Counted from the first letter of the stretch, positions 25,198 through 35,861 are shown. The stretch: 64,000 nt of DNA from Azonexus sp. (GCA_030696345.1 JAUYSK010000003.1:1-64000), one strand, 5' to 3'. Made by a program: numbers and translations. The notes: generated by a model not told the origin, from the letters alone.

Positions 25198-25899
25198 TCA
25201 GACGATGCGGGCACGCAACGTACCGACACCCTCGACGCCCGCTTCCAGCAAATCCCCAGGCACGATCGGCCCGACACCGGCCGGCGTGCCGGTATAGATC
25301 AGGTCGCCAGCCTCAAGTCGCACGAAGGTCGACAGGTTGGCAATAACATCGGCCACCGTCCAGATCATTGCCGACAGATCACCGTCCTGACGAATCTGGC
25401 CATTGACCGACAGCCAGATTCGACCGCGATCAGGATGGCCTGTCTGCTCGACGGGATTAATCGCGCCAGCCACCGCTGACTGATCGAACCCTTTCCCCAT
25501 GTCCCACGGCTGACCTTTCTCCTTGGCCCTGGCCTGAATATCGCGGCGGGTCAGATCAAGGCCGACCGCATAGCCGAAAATCATGCTTTTTGCCGCGTCC
25601 ACCGCAGCATTCGCTCCACCCGAACCCAGAGCTACGATCATCTCGACTTCATGGTGCAGGTTTTTCGTCAGCGGCGGATAGGCGACGCTGATTTCCCCTT
25701 CAGCACTAACGATGGCATCGCTCGGCTTCATGAAGAAAAACGGTGGCTCCCGCCCGTCCGCCTGCTCGACAGCCCCCATCTCACGGGCGTGATCAGCGTA
25801 GTTGCGGCCAACGCAAAAAATGCGACGAATCGGGAAGCGGCAAGTACTGCCTGAAATGGCCAAGGAAGCCGCCGCCGGCGGTGAAAATGCGAAATTCAT
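25198..25899 (-). CDS. Fumarylacetoacetate hydrolase family protein
   Basis: About 233 residues with the FAH fold signatures FCVGRNYADHAREMG, PFFFMKPSDAI, LHHEVEMIVALG, a YAVGLDLTRRD segment and LIYTGTPAGVGP. The metal-binding Glu residues are in place. Family members cleave or decarboxylate acylpyruvate-type intermediates, often in aromatic degradation, so the substrate is open. It converges on paaK with only 3 bases between stops. ATG 25899 is preceded by GGAG at a wide spacing; an in-frame ATG at 25941 is less likely. Confidence 0.88.
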   Translation of the reverse strand: MNFAFSPPAAASLAISGSTCRFPIRRIFCVGRNYADHAREMGAVEQADGREPPFFFMKPSDAIVSAEGEISVAYPPLTKNLHHEVEMIVALGSGGANAAVDAAKSMIFGYAVGLDLTRRDIQARAKEKGQPWDMGKGFDQSAVAGAINPVEQTGHPDRGRIWLSVNGQIRQDGDLSAMIWTVADVIANLSTFVRLEAGDLIYTGTPAGVGPIVPGDLLEAGVEGVGTLRARIV

Positions 25900-25917
25900 G
25901 AGCAAAACCACTCCGAA

Positions 25918-25945
25918 TTGATCAAAGTCAGAAGTGTGCAATATT
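25918..25945 (+). promoter_or_regulatory. Candidate sigma-70 promoter for the fimV-like gene
   Basis: TTGATC (25918-25923) and AATATT (25940-25945) are 16 bases apart, in the 117-base divergent gap between the FAH-family gene and the FimV-like gene. Matches to consensus are only 4 of 6 each, so this is a weak call. Confidence 0.25.
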
Positions 25946-26016
25946 TCATGTGCAAGGGCGATAACACAGTGCTATCGTTCTCAAAACAGATGAGAAAAAT
26001 TCCAAAAGGAATAGAT

Positions 26017-27819
26017 ATGCGCCCCGCATTTTACCACCTCAGTGTTCTCAGTCTCGCCATTCTTTCCTGCCAGGCCGGCGCCGTCGGATTTGGCGAGATA
26101 GTGCTCCATTCCCGCGTCGGTGAGCCCCTCCGGGCTGAAGTTCCGATGTTGGTCAGTGCTGGCGAGTCGATTGATACCGCCTGTTTTTCTCTTGCTGCAC
26201 TGCGCGGTTCCGACCTTCCCGTCGTCAGCGCCGCACGCACCCGACTGGTTCGCAACGGATCGGGTTATCGGCTGATGATTAACGGCATCAAGCCGATTGC
26301 CGAACCGATATTCATCATCGGCCTGCGCGCAAACTGCGGTGTCGAGCTGCAGCGTGACTACGTCTTGATGCCATCAGCGCCGATGATGCTGGCCGAGGCA
26401 GGCTATGACGCACCGCCAACAGTTGTCGTCCGTCCAAAAAAGACGGGCAACTTCCGTGAATGGCAAGCCCGCGAAGGCGATACGCTCGAGAGCATTGCCG
26501 AATCCCAGGCACCTGACAGCATCATCGAACAACGACGTCTGCTAGCCGCGCTGAAGCGCGCCAATCCTGGCATTTCGCCGGAACAACCATTGGCTGATGG
26601 CACACCAGTACGGATACCCAATCTTCGTCAGCGCATCCCTGCCGAGAGCGACTTGGACACCGCGCCTCCGCCGAAACCTCGCCGCGCCCAGTCCAGCGAA
26701 ACCCCGCAGCCCAGGCCAAAGAAAGCTGTTCCGCGCGACACCCAGCCCACCCTCGCAACAAAAGGTGCTGACCGGCTCGTCCTGGGCTCGCCACCGGAAG
26801 AACTGAAGGCAGGTGAAAAAGCAGTGGCACCCCGTGCCAACATGAGCGAGATGGAAGAGCGCATGCTCAAACTGGAGACGACGCTACACACGCTGAATCA
26901 GGAAGTCGACAAACTGAACAGCGCGCTGGCGCTGACCACGGAAGCACTAGCCGTCCAGAACAAGATTCAGGCAGCACAGACTGCTCCTCCCGCGGGGGCA
27001 CCGACTGTGGCAGCTACGGTTGCAACACCGCCTGCCGCAGATCGCTCGAATCAAAGCAACTGGCTTGAGTTGCTGCTCAGCGCCCTTGCCGGCGGCGCCA
27101 TTGCCGCTGGTATGGCTCACCTGCTCGGGCGCAAGCCGTCACACTTGATCGAAGATGAACTACCTTTGGCTGTTTCGGGCTATCGCCCGAAAATTCAGGC
27201 CAAGCCAAATGAGTCGGGCGCCCCTAGGGAACAGCGCCCCATCCCTGCCACACCATTGATCGAAGCAGAGGCTGTACTGCCAACGACAACCGTCGACATC
27301 CCGCTTGAGGCAGAAACTGCCAATTTCGAAGAAGGCGAAAGCTCAGCCGTAGACGTCAATTACAACGATGGCGATTCGGCGCTCGAACTGGCCGAAATCA
27401 TGCTGTCATTCGGCCGGGTACGGGGTGCCGCAGAAACACTGGCCGTTCATATCGAAGAAAGCTCGCCGAACAACATACAGCCCTGGAGCATGCTGCTGGA
27501 TCTCTATCGCCGTGGAGACATGCGTGACGAGTTTGCGAAGCTGGCCGAGACAATGCGGGAAAAATTCAATGTTCACGTGCCGACCTGGGAAGATACCAGC
27601 ACCCCGGTTTCCGGCCTGAAATCGCTTGAAGACTATGCCCACATTGTCTGGCGTGCGGCAAACAGCTGGGGCAAGCAGGAGTGCCTGGATTATCTTTACG
27701 ACCTCGTCCATGACAACCGGGCCGGCCAACGCAGCGGCTTCCCGCTTGAAGTCGTCGAAGAAATCGCCCTGCTCATGCGCGTTCTGGAAGAAGGCTACGG
27801 ACTGAAGCGCCCGAACTAG
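26017..27819 (+). CDS. FimV-like pilus/polar assembly protein
   Basis: About 600 residues. A signal peptide (cleavage near QAGAVG) precedes the FimV N-terminal domain ([14 protein letters not shown]), a LysM-like peptidoglycan-binding segment at about 140-200 ([15 protein letters not shown]), a Pro-rich linker, a coiled coil (about 265-310), one membrane helix (about 345-365) and an acidic cytoplasmic C-terminus with the FimV_C/TPR-like [18 protein letters not shown]. Proteins of this build organise type IV pili and polar complexes, through cAMP signalling in Pseudomonas. ATG 26017 follows AAAAGGA. Its end overlaps the convergent Nif3-like gene by 4 bases. Confidence 0.83.
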   Translation: MRPAFYHLSVLSLAILSCQAGAVGFGEIVLHSRVGEPLRAEVPMLVSAGESIDTACFSLAALRGSDLPVVSAARTRLVRNGSGYRLMINGIKPIAEPIFIIGLRANCGVELQRDYVLMPSAPMMLAEAGYDAPPTVVVRPKKTGNFREWQAREGDTLESIAESQAPDSIIEQRRLLAALKRANPGISPEQPLADGTPVRIPNLRQRIPAESDLDTAPPPKPRRAQSSETPQPRPKKAVPRDTQPTLATKGADRLVLGSPPEELKAGEKAVAPRANMSEMEERMLKLETTLHTLNQEVDKLNSALALTTEALAVQNKIQAAQTAPPAGAPTVAATVATPPAADRSNQSNWLELLLSALAGGAIAAGMAHLLGRKPSHLIEDELPLAVSGYRPKIQAKPNESGAPREQRPIPATPLIEAEAVLPTTTVDIPLEAETANFEEGESSAVDVNYNDGDSALELAEIMLSFGRVRGAAETLAVHIEESSPNNIQPWSMLLDLYRRGDMRDEFAKLAETMREKFNVHVPTWEDTSTPVSGLKSLEDYAHIVWRAANSWGKQECLDYLYDLVHDNRAGQRSGFPLEVVEEIALLMRVLEEGYGLKRPN

Positions 27820-28562
27820 ACCGGATTCTCGACGTCGACAAACTCACAGTCCAGCCCGCAACGCTCGGTGAGATGCATGGCCAGCGCCTGCACGCCACCG
27901 CGCTCGGTGGCGTGGTGACCGGCGGCGAGATAGGCGACTCCGCTTTCCCTCGCCAAATGAACCGTCTGCTCTGAAATTTCGCCAGACAGGTAGGCATCGA
28001 CGCCCAGTGCGATAGCCTGCTCGAAGTAAGCCTGCGCCCCGCCGGAACACCAGGCAACGCGCCGAACCGGCTTTTGCAAGGAACCAATCACCAGCGGTTC
28101 CCGCCCGAGCATCGCCGTCACATTGCTTGAGATCGAACCAAGATCGGCTGGCTCGGCCAACGCTCCCAGCCAGGCAATATCCTGCTCGCCAAACCGCCCA
28201 TCAGGCAGCCACCCCAGACTGCGGGCCAGTTGGGCATTATTGCCAAGTTCCGGGTGGGCATCGAGTGGCAGGTGATAGGCAATCAGGTTGATATCATTTT
28301 CAATCAGGGTAGCAAGGCGCTGCCGCCGAATACCGGTGACCCGCCCATCCTCGCCTTTCCAGAAATAGCCGTGATGAACCAGAATGGTGTCGGCACCTCG
28401 GGCAACAGCGGCATCAAGCAAGGCCTGGCTGGCCGTAACCCCGGCCACGATGCGCCGGACTTCGTTGCGTCCTTCCACTTGCAGGCCATTTGGGCAATAA
28501 TCCCGAAACCTTGCGGGCTCAAGCAGCCCATCCAGATAGCTCACCAATTCTTCACGTTTCAT
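27816..28562 (-). CDS. Nif3-like dinuclear metal-centre protein (YbgI type)
   Basis: 248 residues, the usual size for the short form. Metal-ligand motifs are visible: [12 protein letters not shown] early and [12 protein letters not shown] late, with [11 protein letters not shown] between. Members form hexameric rings with a two-metal site; the true substrate is unsettled, with GTP cyclohydrolase-like activity claimed for some. It is divergent from the protease gene with only 14 bases between the two start codons. Confidence 0.93.
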   Translation of the reverse strand: MKREELVSYLDGLLEPARFRDYCPNGLQVEGRNEVRRIVAGVTASQALLDAAVARGADTILVHHGYFWKGEDGRVTGIRRQRLATLIENDINLIAYHLPLDAHPELGNNAQLARSLGWLPDGRFGEQDIAWLGALAEPADLGSISSNVTAMLGREPLVIGSLQKPVRRVAWCSGGAQAYFEQAIALGVDAYLSGEISEQTVHLARESGVAYLAAGHHATERGGVQALAMHLTERCGLDCEFVDVENPV

Positions 28563-28576
28563 TGATACGGTCTTTC

Positions 28577-29731
28577 ATGCACAGGTTGTGGCTGATTTTT
28601 GCACAAACGGTTACCGTTGCGGTGGCCATTCTGTTCGTCGTCACAACCCTGAAACCGGAATGGCTGCCCCGCCACCAGTCCCTGGTTTCATTGCAGGAAG
28701 CCCCCGCCTCGGCAGATGATGAAAAGCGCGCCCCGACCGGCTCCTATCGAGATGCGGCCCGCGCCGCACTGCCTTCCGTGGTGCACATTTACACCACGCA
28801 GAAGATCAAACAGCAGCAACATCCGCTGTTCAACGATCCGATTTTTCGGCACTTCTTCGGTGAACGGCCGGAAGGCCAGTCGCCACAAAACTCCGGCCTT
28901 GGTTCGGGGGTTATCGTCAGCCCCAACGGCTACATCCTGACCAATTTCCACGTCGTTGAAGCGGCCGACGACATTCAGGTATCACTCAATGATGGCAAAA
29001 CCCACAAGGCCCGTGTCGTTGGGAGCGACCCGGAATCCGATCTGGCCATATTGCAGATCAAGGCCGACAAGTTGCCCACCATTACCTTCGCCCAGGCTGA
29101 GGGACTGCGTGTCGGTGATGTCGTGCTGGCCATCGGCAATCCTTTCGGCGTTGGCCAGACAGTCACCATGGGCATCGTTTCGGCGCTTGGTCGCTCGCAC
29201 CTCGGCATCAACACCTTCGAAAACTTCATCCAGACAGACGCCGCCATCAACCCAGGCAACTCGGGTGGCGCCCTGATCGACGTCAATGGCAACCTGGTCG
29301 GCATCAATGCGGCAATCTACTCACGTAGCGGTGGCAATCAGGGTATCGGTTTTGCCATTCCCGCTTCCAGCGCCCGCAGCATCATGGAACAGATCATCCA
29401 GCACGGTGCCGTCACCCGCGGCTGGATCGGCGTCGAAGCCCAGGAAATCACCCCGGAACTCGCCGATTCCTTTGGCCTGCCGGGAACCGAGGGCGCCTTG
29501 ATAGCCGGCGTCATGCGCGGCAGCCCGGCCGATGCAGCGGGAGTTCGTCCCGGCGATGTCTTGCTGACGGTGGGCGGCAAGGAGGTCAAGGATCCGCAGG
29601 TCATGCTCGACCTGATCGCCGCCCTCAAACCCGAGGAACGCGCCAGTTTCCGCTTGCGGCGCGACAAAAGCATCGTCGAGGTTCAAGTCAAGATCGGCAA
29701 GCGGCCGACCGCCCGGCCCGAGAAGGAATAA
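28577..29731 (+). CDS. Membrane-anchored trypsin-like serine protease with one PDZ domain (DegS/AlgW-like)
   Basis: 384 residues. One N-terminal membrane helix (about 5-25) anchors a periplasmic HtrA protease: His in LTNFHVVEAADD, Asp in ESDLAILQI and Ser in NPGNSGGALIDV. A single PDZ domain (about 285-375) follows. One PDZ plus a membrane anchor is the DegS/AlgW layout, which cleaves an anti-sigma factor in envelope stress; DegQ/MucD have two PDZ domains. ATG 28577 was chosen because the membrane anchor begins there. The amidotransferase gene follows after 3 bases. Confidence 0.92.
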   Translation: MHRLWLIFAQTVTVAVAILFVVTTLKPEWLPRHQSLVSLQEAPASADDEKRAPTGSYRDAARAALPSVVHIYTTQKIKQQQHPLFNDPIFRHFFGERPEGQSPQNSGLGSGVIVSPNGYILTNFHVVEAADDIQVSLNDGKTHKARVVGSDPESDLAILQIKADKLPTITFAQAEGLRVGDVVLAIGNPFGVGQTVTMGIVSALGRSHLGINTFENFIQTDAAINPGNSGGALIDVNGNLVGINAAIYSRSGGNQGIGFAIPASSARSIMEQIIQHGAVTRGWIGVEAQEITPELADSFGLPGTEGALIAGVMRGSPADAAGVRPGDVLLTVGGKEVKDPQVMLDLIAALKPEERASFRLRRDKSIVEVQVKIGKRPTARPEKE

Positions 29732-29734
29732 GCC

Positions 29735-30541
29735 ATGTGCCAGTTGCTCGGCATGAACTGCAATGTGCCGACCGACATTTGCTTTTCCTTCACTGGCTTT
29801 CAGGCCCGGGGCGGCGGCACCGACGTGCATTCAGATGGCTGGGGCATCGCTTTTTTCGAAGGCAAGGGCACACGCCTCTTCCTTGATCCACAGCCTTCGT
29901 GCACCTCACCGCTGGCAGAACTGGTCGGCCATTACCCGATCCGCTCGAAGAATGTCATTGCCCATATTCGCAAGGCGACGCAAGGCTCGATTGGTCTGGA
30001 GAATACGCACCCTTTCATGCGCGAGCTTTGGGGGCGCTACTGGATTTTTGCCCACAACGGCAATTTGTTCGACTTCAATCCCGAACTTGACGGCAGCTTT
30101 GTTCCGGTCGGCCTGACCGACAGTGAGCGGGCATTCTGCTGGCTGCTACAGGAGTTACGCCGCAAGTTCGGCAGCACTGCTCCGGCCCGGGCCGAGTTGT
30201 TCGCTGCCGTTTACACGCTGACGCTGGCGATTGCCCGTCACGGCGAATTCAATTATCTGCTGTCCAACGGTGACTGGCTATTCGCCCACGCCTCAACCAA
30301 GCTGAGTTTTGTTGTGCGTCAGGCGCCCTTTACCCAGGCGCACCTCAAGGATCAGGATGTCACCGTGGATTTCAGCGACATGACGACACCCAATGATCGG
30401 GTCGCCGTAATTGCCACTTTGCCACTCACCGACAATGAGGCATGGACAACAATGCCCGCCGGAACACTATGGTGGTTTGAAGAGGGAGAGCCAGTGCAAA
30501 CTCTGGCAACCATGCCCGGGCCCAACAAACAGCCAGCCTGA
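29735..30541 (+). CDS. Class II glutamine amidotransferase (YafJ type)
   Basis: 268 residues. The Cys after the start Met (MCQLLGMNCN) is the expected N-terminal nucleophile of class II amidotransferases. GGTDVHSDGWGIAFFE, AHIRKAT and WIFAHNGNL are the glutaminase-site motifs. There is no synthase domain, so it is a stand-alone YafJ-like protein of unknown acceptor. Its stop codon abuts that of tatC on the other strand with no gap. Confidence 0.92.
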   Translation: MCQLLGMNCNVPTDICFSFTGFQARGGGTDVHSDGWGIAFFEGKGTRLFLDPQPSCTSPLAELVGHYPIRSKNVIAHIRKATQGSIGLENTHPFMRELWGRYWIFAHNGNLFDFNPELDGSFVPVGLTDSERAFCWLLQELRRKFGSTAPARAELFAAVYTLTLAIARHGEFNYLLSNGDWLFAHASTKLSFVVRQAPFTQAHLKDQDVTVDFSDMTTPNDRVAVIATLPLTDNEAWTTMPAGTLWWFEEGEPVQTLATMPGPNKQPA

Positions 30542-31393
30542 TTACTTGCCGGTCAGCTTGCGGAAATCCTCTTCCGCCGTATTCATCTCGGTTTCCATGT
30601 CGGCATCGGTTTTTACCGAATTTTCAGCGTCCACCGGAGCAGTCTCTTTGGGTGCCGGCTTGGAGACAAAACGCGCCGCAAAAATGCCGACTTCGTAGAG
30701 CAAACACATCGGAATCGCCAGCGCGAGTTGCGATACAACATCGGGCGGCGTTACTACCGCCGCCACGACAAAGGCACCGACAATAAAGTAGGAACGCCAC
30801 TCCTTGAGTTTCTCGACCGTTACTATACCCAGCTTGACCAGGACAACCAGGGCTACCGGTACCTCGAAGGTCAGCCCGAAAGCCAGGAACATGGTCATGA
30901 CGAAAGACAGATAAGCTTCTATATCCGGCGCCGGCGTAATGCTCTTCGGGGCAAAACTGTTAATGAAACCGAAGACCTGCCCGAACACGAAAAAATAGCA
31001 GAAGGCCATGCCCGAAACGAAAAGCAGCGTGCTGGAAATGATCAACGGAATACCCAGGCGCTTTTCATGGGCATACAGACCGGGTGCGATAAACGACCAT
31101 ACCTGATAAAGAATAAAGGGCAAGGCCATCACGAAAGCCACCATGGCCGTCACCTTCAGCGGCACCATGAAGGGCGTGATGACGCCGATGGCAACCATTT
31201 TGGTGCCCTCGGGAAGCGCGGCCGTCAATGGTGCCGCAAGAATGTCATAAATTTCGCCAGGCCCGGGGTAGAGGCACAGGATGCCCATCAGAACACCAAC
31301 GGCAATCAGGCTGTGCAACAGGCGGTCACGCAGTTCGACCAAATGCGAAATGAATGACTCTTCCTGCGGGGAGTTTGCCTGTGTATCGCTCAT
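30542..31393 (-). CDS. tatC: Sec-independent protein translocase TatC
   Basis: 283 residues with six membrane segments and the TatC hallmarks: an N-terminal EESFISHLVELRDR, then FAPKSITPAPDIEAYLSF and FGLTFEVPV. It recognises twin-arginine signal peptides together with TatB at the inner membrane. The last 35 residues form an acidic cytoplasmic tail longer than in E. coli TatC. The start overlaps the tatB stop as ATGA. Confidence 0.97.
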   Translation of the reverse strand: MSDTQANSPQEESFISHLVELRDRLLHSLIAVGVLMGILCLYPGPGEIYDILAAPLTAALPEGTKMVAIGVITPFMVPLKVTAMVAFVMALPFILYQVWSFIAPGLYAHEKRLGIPLIISSTLLFVSGMAFCYFFVFGQVFGFINSFAPKSITPAPDIEAYLSFVMTMFLAFGLTFEVPVALVVLVKLGIVTVEKLKEWRSYFIVGAFVVAAVVTPPDVVSQLALAIPMCLLYEVGIFAARFVSKPAPKETAPVDAENSVKTDADMETEMNTAEEDFRKLTGK

Positions 31394-31758
31394 GCAAGCG
31401 GCTTGGCTGGCGTTTCAGTAGCCGGCAACACAGCGGCCACACTCACTTGGGCAGCCGATTCCAACTCACCCACGGCCGCCTGTACCGGCGCCTCGATGCT
31501 GCTACGCGCTGTGTCATATTCCTTGCGGACTGAACTTTCCAGTTCGCGGGCTGAATCGGTCACCTGAGTCTGCAATTTTTTCAATTCGTCGAGCTGGATT
31601 TCGCGACTGATGTCGGACTTCACGTCACTGACGTAACGCTGGGCGCGACCGAGCAGGTGGCCAAGCGTACGCGCCACCTTCGGCAGTCGCTCTGGCCCGA
31701 TGACGAGCAAGGCGACGACGCCGATCACCATCAATTCGGAAAAGCCGATATCAAACAT
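31390..31758 (-). CDS. tatB: Sec-independent protein translocase TatB
   Basis: 122 residues. One N-terminal membrane helix (MFDIGFSELMVIGVVALLVI), the GPERLP hinge and an amphipathic helix, then a coiled, Ala-rich tail. The Glu in the membrane segment and the PERLP motif separate it from TatA. It sits between tatA and tatC in the order tatA-tatB-tatC. Confidence 0.95.
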   Translation of the reverse strand: MFDIGFSELMVIGVVALLVIGPERLPKVARTLGHLLGRAQRYVSDVKSDISREIQLDELKKLQTQVTDSARELESSVRKEYDTARSSIEAPVQAAVGELESAAQVSVAAVLPATETPAKPLA

Positions 31759-31801
31759 TCATGGAAACTCGGTGGACGAGCGAAGTATGTCCGCTCATCG
31801 A

Positions 31802-32032
31802 TTAGGACTTGGTCTTTTCCTTGACTTCGACGTCAATGGTTTGGCCGTTAACTTGCTGTGTCGGCTGTGCCTCAGCCGGCTTGCCTTCAGCCGTGGCGTC
31901 CTTCATGCCATCCTTGAAACCCTTGACCGCGCCACCGAGATCCTGTCCGACATTGCGCAACTTCTTGGTACCAAAAACCAGCATGACGATGACCAGAACG
32001 ATCAACCAGTGCCATATGGAAAAACTGCCCAT
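31802..32032 (-). CDS. tatA: Sec-independent protein translocase TatA
   Basis: 76 residues. A short membrane helix starting [18 protein letters not shown] is followed by the FGTKKLRN hinge and an amphipathic helix with FKDGM, the usual TatA layout. It oligomerises to form the Tat pore. It lies 9 bases after the HIT gene and 43 bases before tatB, in the same transcript as the his genes. Confidence 0.95.
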   Translation of the reverse strand: MGSFSIWHWLIVLVIVMLVFGTKKLRNVGQDLGGAVKGFKDGMKDATAEGKPAEAQPTQQVNGQTIDVEVKEKTKS

Positions 32033-32041
32033 GTTTGTCTC

Positions 32042-32392
32042 CTAGAGGCGTTTCAGCATGGGGCCGACCGGGTCCGGTCCGCCCACGATATGTATGTGCA
32101 GATGCGGCACCTCCTGCTGCCCCACCCGACCAGTGTTGATGATGACACGAAAGCCATCCGGACTACCCTGCAAGCTCGCAATTTCATTGGCTTTTGCCAG
32201 CATCTTGCCGAGAACCAGCGTGTCCTCGGGTGTCACGGTAGCCAACGAGGTGATGTGCTTTTTCGGAATCAGCAGCACATGCACCGGTCGTGCCGGACTG
32301 ATGTCGTTGAAGGCAAGCATGTCGTCGTCCTCAAAGACCTTCTTGGCCGGAATCTTTCCTTCGACGATCTTGCAGAAAAGACAGTCACTCAC
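32042..32392 (-). CDS. HIT family histidine triad protein (HinT-like)
   Basis: 116 residues with the N-terminal CLFCKIVEG and the histidine triad HLHIHIVGG near the C-terminus. HinT-type enzymes hydrolyse purine phosphoramidates. The gene is commonly placed after hisE/hisI in betaproteobacteria. Its GTG start overlaps the hisE stop by 4 bases. Confidence 0.95.
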   Translation of the reverse strand: MSDCLFCKIVEGKIPAKKVFEDDDMLAFNDISPARPVHVLLIPKKHITSLATVTPEDTLVLGKMLAKANEIASLQGSPDGFRVIINTGRVGQQEVPHLHIHIVGGPDPVGPMLKRL

Positions 32393-32715
32393 TTCGTACC
32401 CCGTGCCGCCTTTTCGTCAATGCCGGAGATGCCTTCGCGACGGCGCATTTCCTGGGAAACGTCCTCAATGCTCAGGCCATAGAAGGCGAGAAGTACCAGC
32501 ACGTGATAAATCACGTCGGTCGATTCCCAGACCACCTTCAAACGCTTGCCCTCCTTGCCGGCCATGATCAGTTCGGCACATTCCTCACCGATCTTTTTCA
32601 GGATGGAATCCGGGCCTTCGGCAAACAGCTTGGCCGTGTAGGATTTTTCCGGATCAGCATTGCGGCGGGAGGCCAGCGTCTCGGAGAGACGGTGCAGGAT
32701 GTCATGCGTACTCAT
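32389..32715 (-). CDS. hisE: Phosphoribosyl-ATP diphosphatase
   Basis: 108 residues; second step of histidine synthesis, PR-ATP to PR-AMP. The MazG-like core KKIGEECAELIMAGKEG with acidic metal ligands and ESTDVIYHVLVLL is clear. It is separate from hisI, as usual in betaproteobacteria, and overlaps it by 4 bases. Confidence 0.96.
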   Translation of the reverse strand: MSTHDILHRLSETLASRRNADPEKSYTAKLFAEGPDSILKKIGEECAELIMAGKEGKRLKVVWESTDVIYHVLVLLAFYGLSIEDVSQEMRRREGISGIDEKAARGTK

Positions 32716-33113
32716 TTTGCGTAAATTTCCTTAGGGTCTTTCAAAACCGGATCAGCGGGAACCCAGCGCTCCCCCTGCAACTCGTTAAAGAAACAGCTTT
32801 CGCGACCAGTATGGCAAGCGATTCCGCCCACCTGCTCGATCGCCAGCAACAGCACGTCGCCGTCGCAATCAGTGCGAATCGACTTCACTTTCTGAAAGTG
32901 ACCGGATTCTTCACCTTTGCGCCAGAGCCGCTTGCGTGAACGCGACCAGTATACCGCGTTGCCGCAATTGACCGTCTCCCGAAGCGAATCGCGATTCATG
33001 AAGGCGAACATCACGATCCGCCCGCCTTCATCCTGGGCAATGGCCGGAATCATGCCGTCAGCGTCCCATTTCAACGCCTCCAGCCAGCTCAGGGAATTAT
33101 CGAGGTCGCTCAC
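32712..33113 (-). CDS. hisI: Phosphoribosyl-AMP cyclohydrolase
   Basis: 133 residues; third step of histidine synthesis. Motifs are [26 protein letters not shown], the metal site RTDCDGDV and the zinc-ligand pair in CHTGRESC. It starts with GTG, overlapping the hisF stop by 4 bases. Confidence 0.96.
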   Translation of the reverse strand: MSDLDNSLSWLEALKWDADGMIPAIAQDEGGRIVMFAFMNRDSLRETVNCGNAVYWSRSRKRLWRKGEESGHFQKVKSIRTDCDGDVLLLAIEQVGGIACHTGRESCFFNELQGERWVPADPVLKDPKEIYAK

Positions 33114-33868
33114 AGACGAACTTCAATACCGCGACTGGCCATGTATTCCTTGGCCTGCCGCACGGTGTATTCACCAAAATGGAAGATGGAAGCCGCGAGC
33201 ACCGCGTCGGCTCGCCCTTCAGTGACACCATCGGCCAGATGCTGCAGGTTACCGACGCCGCCGGAGGCAATCACCGGGATTTTGACTGCGTCGGATACTG
33301 CCCGCGTCAGCGCCAGATCGAAACCATTCTTGGTGCCATCACGATCCATGCTGGTCAGCAGGATTTCACCGGCACCGAGCATTTCCACCTTTTTTGCCCA
33401 GTCCACCGCAGCAAGCCCGGTATCGTTACGCCCACCGTGCGTGAAAACATGCCACTGGCCCGGCGCTACCTGTTTGGCATCAATCGCTACCACGATGCAC
33501 TGTGAGCCGACTTTGCTGGAAGCATCGAATACCAGATCCGGGTTCTGGACGGCTGCCGTGTTCATCGACACCTTGTCGGCCCCGGCATTGAGCAGGCGCC
33601 GCACATCCTCAACCTTGCGCACACCGCCGCCGACCGTCAGCGGAATGAAGACCTGCTCGGCACAGGCTTCGATGATGTGCAGAATGATGTCGCGCTGATC
33701 GGAGGACGCCGTGATGTCGAGAAAAGTCACCTCGTCGGCGCCCTGCTCGTCGTAGCGGCGGGCAATCTCGATCGGATCGCCGGCATCGCGCAAATCAACG
33801 AAGTTGGTCCCCTTGACGACGCGCCCTGCCGTCACATCGAGGCAGGGGATGATACGTTTAGCCAGCAT
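33110..33868 (-). CDS. hisF: Imidazole glycerol phosphate synthase cyclase subunit
   Basis: 252 residues, a TIM barrel. Catalytic Asp residues lie in [14 protein letters not shown] and VVAIDAKQ; phosphate sites are in the GGGV and ASGGVGN turns. With HisH it makes IGP and AICAR. The start codon overlaps the hisA stop by one base (TGATG), indicating coupled translation. Confidence 0.97.
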   Translation of the reverse strand: MLAKRIIPCLDVTAGRVVKGTNFVDLRDAGDPIEIARRYDEQGADEVTFLDITASSDQRDIILHIIEACAEQVFIPLTVGGGVRKVEDVRRLLNAGADKVSMNTAAVQNPDLVFDASSKVGSQCIVVAIDAKQVAPGQWHVFTHGGRNDTGLAAVDWAKKVEMLGAGEILLTSMDRDGTKNGFDLALTRAVSDAVKIPVIASGGVGNLQHLADGVTEGRADAVLAASIFHFGEYTVRQAKEYMASRGIEVRL

Positions 33869-34608
33869 CAGGCGCCCAGTTCATCGGCCATTTGCTGCGC
33901 AACCTTGAAATCGAGGGAGCCGTCATAAACAGCTCGGCCGGCAATGGTTCCAACCACGCCTTCGCTTTCGACTGCGCACAAGGCCTTGATGTCGTCCAGA
34001 TTGGACAAGCCGCCGGAGGCAATCACCGGAATGGTCAGCGCCTGTGCCAGACGAACGGTCGCTTCGATGTTGATGCCCGACAGCATGCCGTCTCGGCCAA
34101 TGTCGGTGTAAATAATGGACTCGACGCCGTAATCTTCATATTTCTTGCCGAGATCGACGACATCATGCCCGGTCAGCTTGGACCAGCCATCGGTCGCCAC
34201 CTTGCCGTCCTTGGCATCAAGCCCGACGATGATGTGGCCAGGGAAGGCAACGCAGGCATCGCGCAGGAATCCGGGGTTCTTGACGGCAGCCGTGCCGATT
34301 ATGACGTAGGACAAACCGTCATCGAGGCAACGCCCGATGGTGTCGAGATCGCGAATACCGCCGCCGAGTTGCACGGGAATATCGTCGCCGACGACTTTCA
34401 GAATCGCCTTGATCGCCGATTCATTCTTCGGTTTGCCGGCAAAGGCACCGTTCAGGTCGACCAGATGCAGTCGGCGGGCGCCTTGAGCCAGCCAGTGCAG
34501 GGCCATTTCGGCCGGACTGTCGGAGAAAACGGTGGCCTGTTCCATCAGGCCCTGCTTCAGACGGACACATTGGCCGTCCTTCAGATCAATGGCGGGGATA
34601 ATCAGCAT
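33868..34608 (-). CDS. hisA: ProFAR isomerase (HisA)
   Basis: 246 residues, a TIM barrel related to HisF. Catalytic Asp residues are in [14 protein letters not shown] and [22 protein letters not shown] and ASGGLSN are phosphate-binding turns. It isomerises ProFAR to PRFAR. It begins 36 bases after the hisH stop. Confidence 0.97.
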   Translation of the reverse strand: MLIIPAIDLKDGQCVRLKQGLMEQATVFSDSPAEMALHWLAQGARRLHLVDLNGAFAGKPKNESAIKAILKVVGDDIPVQLGGGIRDLDTIGRCLDDGLSYVIIGTAAVKNPGFLRDACVAFPGHIIVGLDAKDGKVATDGWSKLTGHDVVDLGKKYEDYGVESIIYTDIGRDGMLSGINIEATVRLAQALTIPVIASGGLSNLDDIKALCAVESEGVVGTIAGRAVYDGSLDFKVAQQMADELGA

Positions 34609-34644
34609 GGGTTTTGGATGAGAAATTAAACGGCAGACATCGTC

Positions 34645-35277
34645 TTACGGACGCCACTCAACGAAATTTTTCAAAAGTTGCAGGCCGTCCTGGGCGCTTT
34701 TCTCGGGATGGAACTGAACGGCGAAGATATTATCCCGCCCTACCGCACAGGTAAAGGGAACACCGTATTCCGTCGTGCCAGTTACCACGGAAGCATCAGC
34801 CGGCTGGACACAATAACTGTGCACAAAATAAAAGCGCGCCCCCTCGGATATATTGGCCCACAAGGCATGCGGCTTCTGTTGCAGCCGGTTCCAGCCCATA
34901 TGCGGGACTTTCAGGCGAAGGCCGTTAGCATCCTGCATTTTGTCATCGGGAAAACGCTTCACGTCGCCTGCAAAGACGCCAAGGCCCGCCACATTGCCTT
35001 CTTCGCTGTGCTCGAACAGCATTTGCAGGCCGATGCAGATACCGAGAAATGGCTTCTCCTTCGCCGCCGCCAGCACAGCCGGACGCAAACCGCGGGCATC
35101 AAGCTCTCGCATGCAGTCGGGCATGGCACCCTGACCGGGGAAAACGACACGTTCAGCCATTGCCACCACCGCCGGATCGGCGGTAACGATGACGTCTTTG
35201 CCGCCTGAAACATGCTCCAGCGCCTTCGACACCGAGCGCAGATTGCCCATGCCGTAGTCAATGACCGCAATGCTCAC
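34645..35277 (-). CDS. hisH: Imidazole glycerol phosphate synthase glutaminase subunit
   Basis: 210 residues, class I glutamine amidotransferase. The catalytic triad is the Cys in [11 protein letters not shown] with His and Glu in [10 protein letters not shown]. It supplies ammonia to HisF. A GTG start overlaps the hisB stop by 4 bases. Confidence 0.97.
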   Translation of the reverse strand: MSIAVIDYGMGNLRSVSKALEHVSGGKDVIVTADPAVVAMAERVVFPGQGAMPDCMRELDARGLRPAVLAAAKEKPFLGICIGLQMLFEHSEEGNVAGLGVFAGDVKRFPDDKMQDANGLRLKVPHMGWNRLQQKPHALWANISEGARFYFVHSYCVQPADASVVTGTTEYGVPFTCAVGRDNIFAVQFHPEKSAQDGLQLLKNFVEWRP

Positions 35278-35861
35278 AGCGAGCCTTTCGTCGACGGCAT
35301 GGCACCGGCCATGCGCGGATCGGCAGTCACCGCCATGCGTAGCGCGCGGCCAAAGGCCTTGAAGACCGTTTCCGCCTGATGGTGCGCATTCACCCCGCGA
35401 AGATTGTCGATGTGCAGCGTCATCCCGGCGTGATTGACCAGGCCATGGAAGAATTCGCTGACCAGATCGACATCAAACTGGCCGATCACGGCGCGCGTAA
35501 ACGGCACATTGAATTCGAGGCCCGGCCGACCGGAAAGGTCGATCACCACACGCGACAGCGCTTCATCCAGCGGCACGTAACTGTGGCCGTAACGGGTCAG
35601 CCCCTTCTTGTCGCCCCAGGCCTTCGCCAGCGCCTGACCGAGCGTGATGCCGATGTCTTCAACCGTGTGATGCGCATCGATATGCAGATCACCTTTCGCC
35701 TGCACATCGAGGTCGATCAGGCCATGACGGGCGATCTGGTCGAGCATGTGATCGAGGAAGGGAACGCCGGTGGCAAACTTGCCCTGACCGGAGCCATCGA
35801 GATCGAGACGCACGGTAATCTGCGTCTCCAGCGTGTTGCGAGTAATTTCGGCTTGCCGCAT
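35274..35861 (-). CDS. hisB: Imidazoleglycerol-phosphate dehydratase
   Basis: 195 residues, the normal length of the monofunctional enzyme. Mn-binding His/Glu motifs are [15 protein letters not shown] and [17 protein letters not shown] 35861 ([10 protein letters not shown]) matches the family start; an in-frame start 45 bases upstream would run into the region facing hisC. It is the first gene of hisBHAFIE-HIT-tatABC and has a divergent gap of 79 bases to hisC. Confidence 0.96.
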   Translation of the reverse strand: MRQAEITRNTLETQITVRLDLDGSGQGKFATGVPFLDHMLDQIARHGLIDLDVQAKGDLHIDAHHTVEDIGITLGQALAKAWGDKKGLTRYGHSYVPLDEALSRVVIDLSGRPGLEFNVPFTRAVIGQFDVDLVSEFFHGLVNHAGMTLHIDNLRGVNAHHQAETVFKAFGRALRMAVTADPRMAGAMPSTKGSL

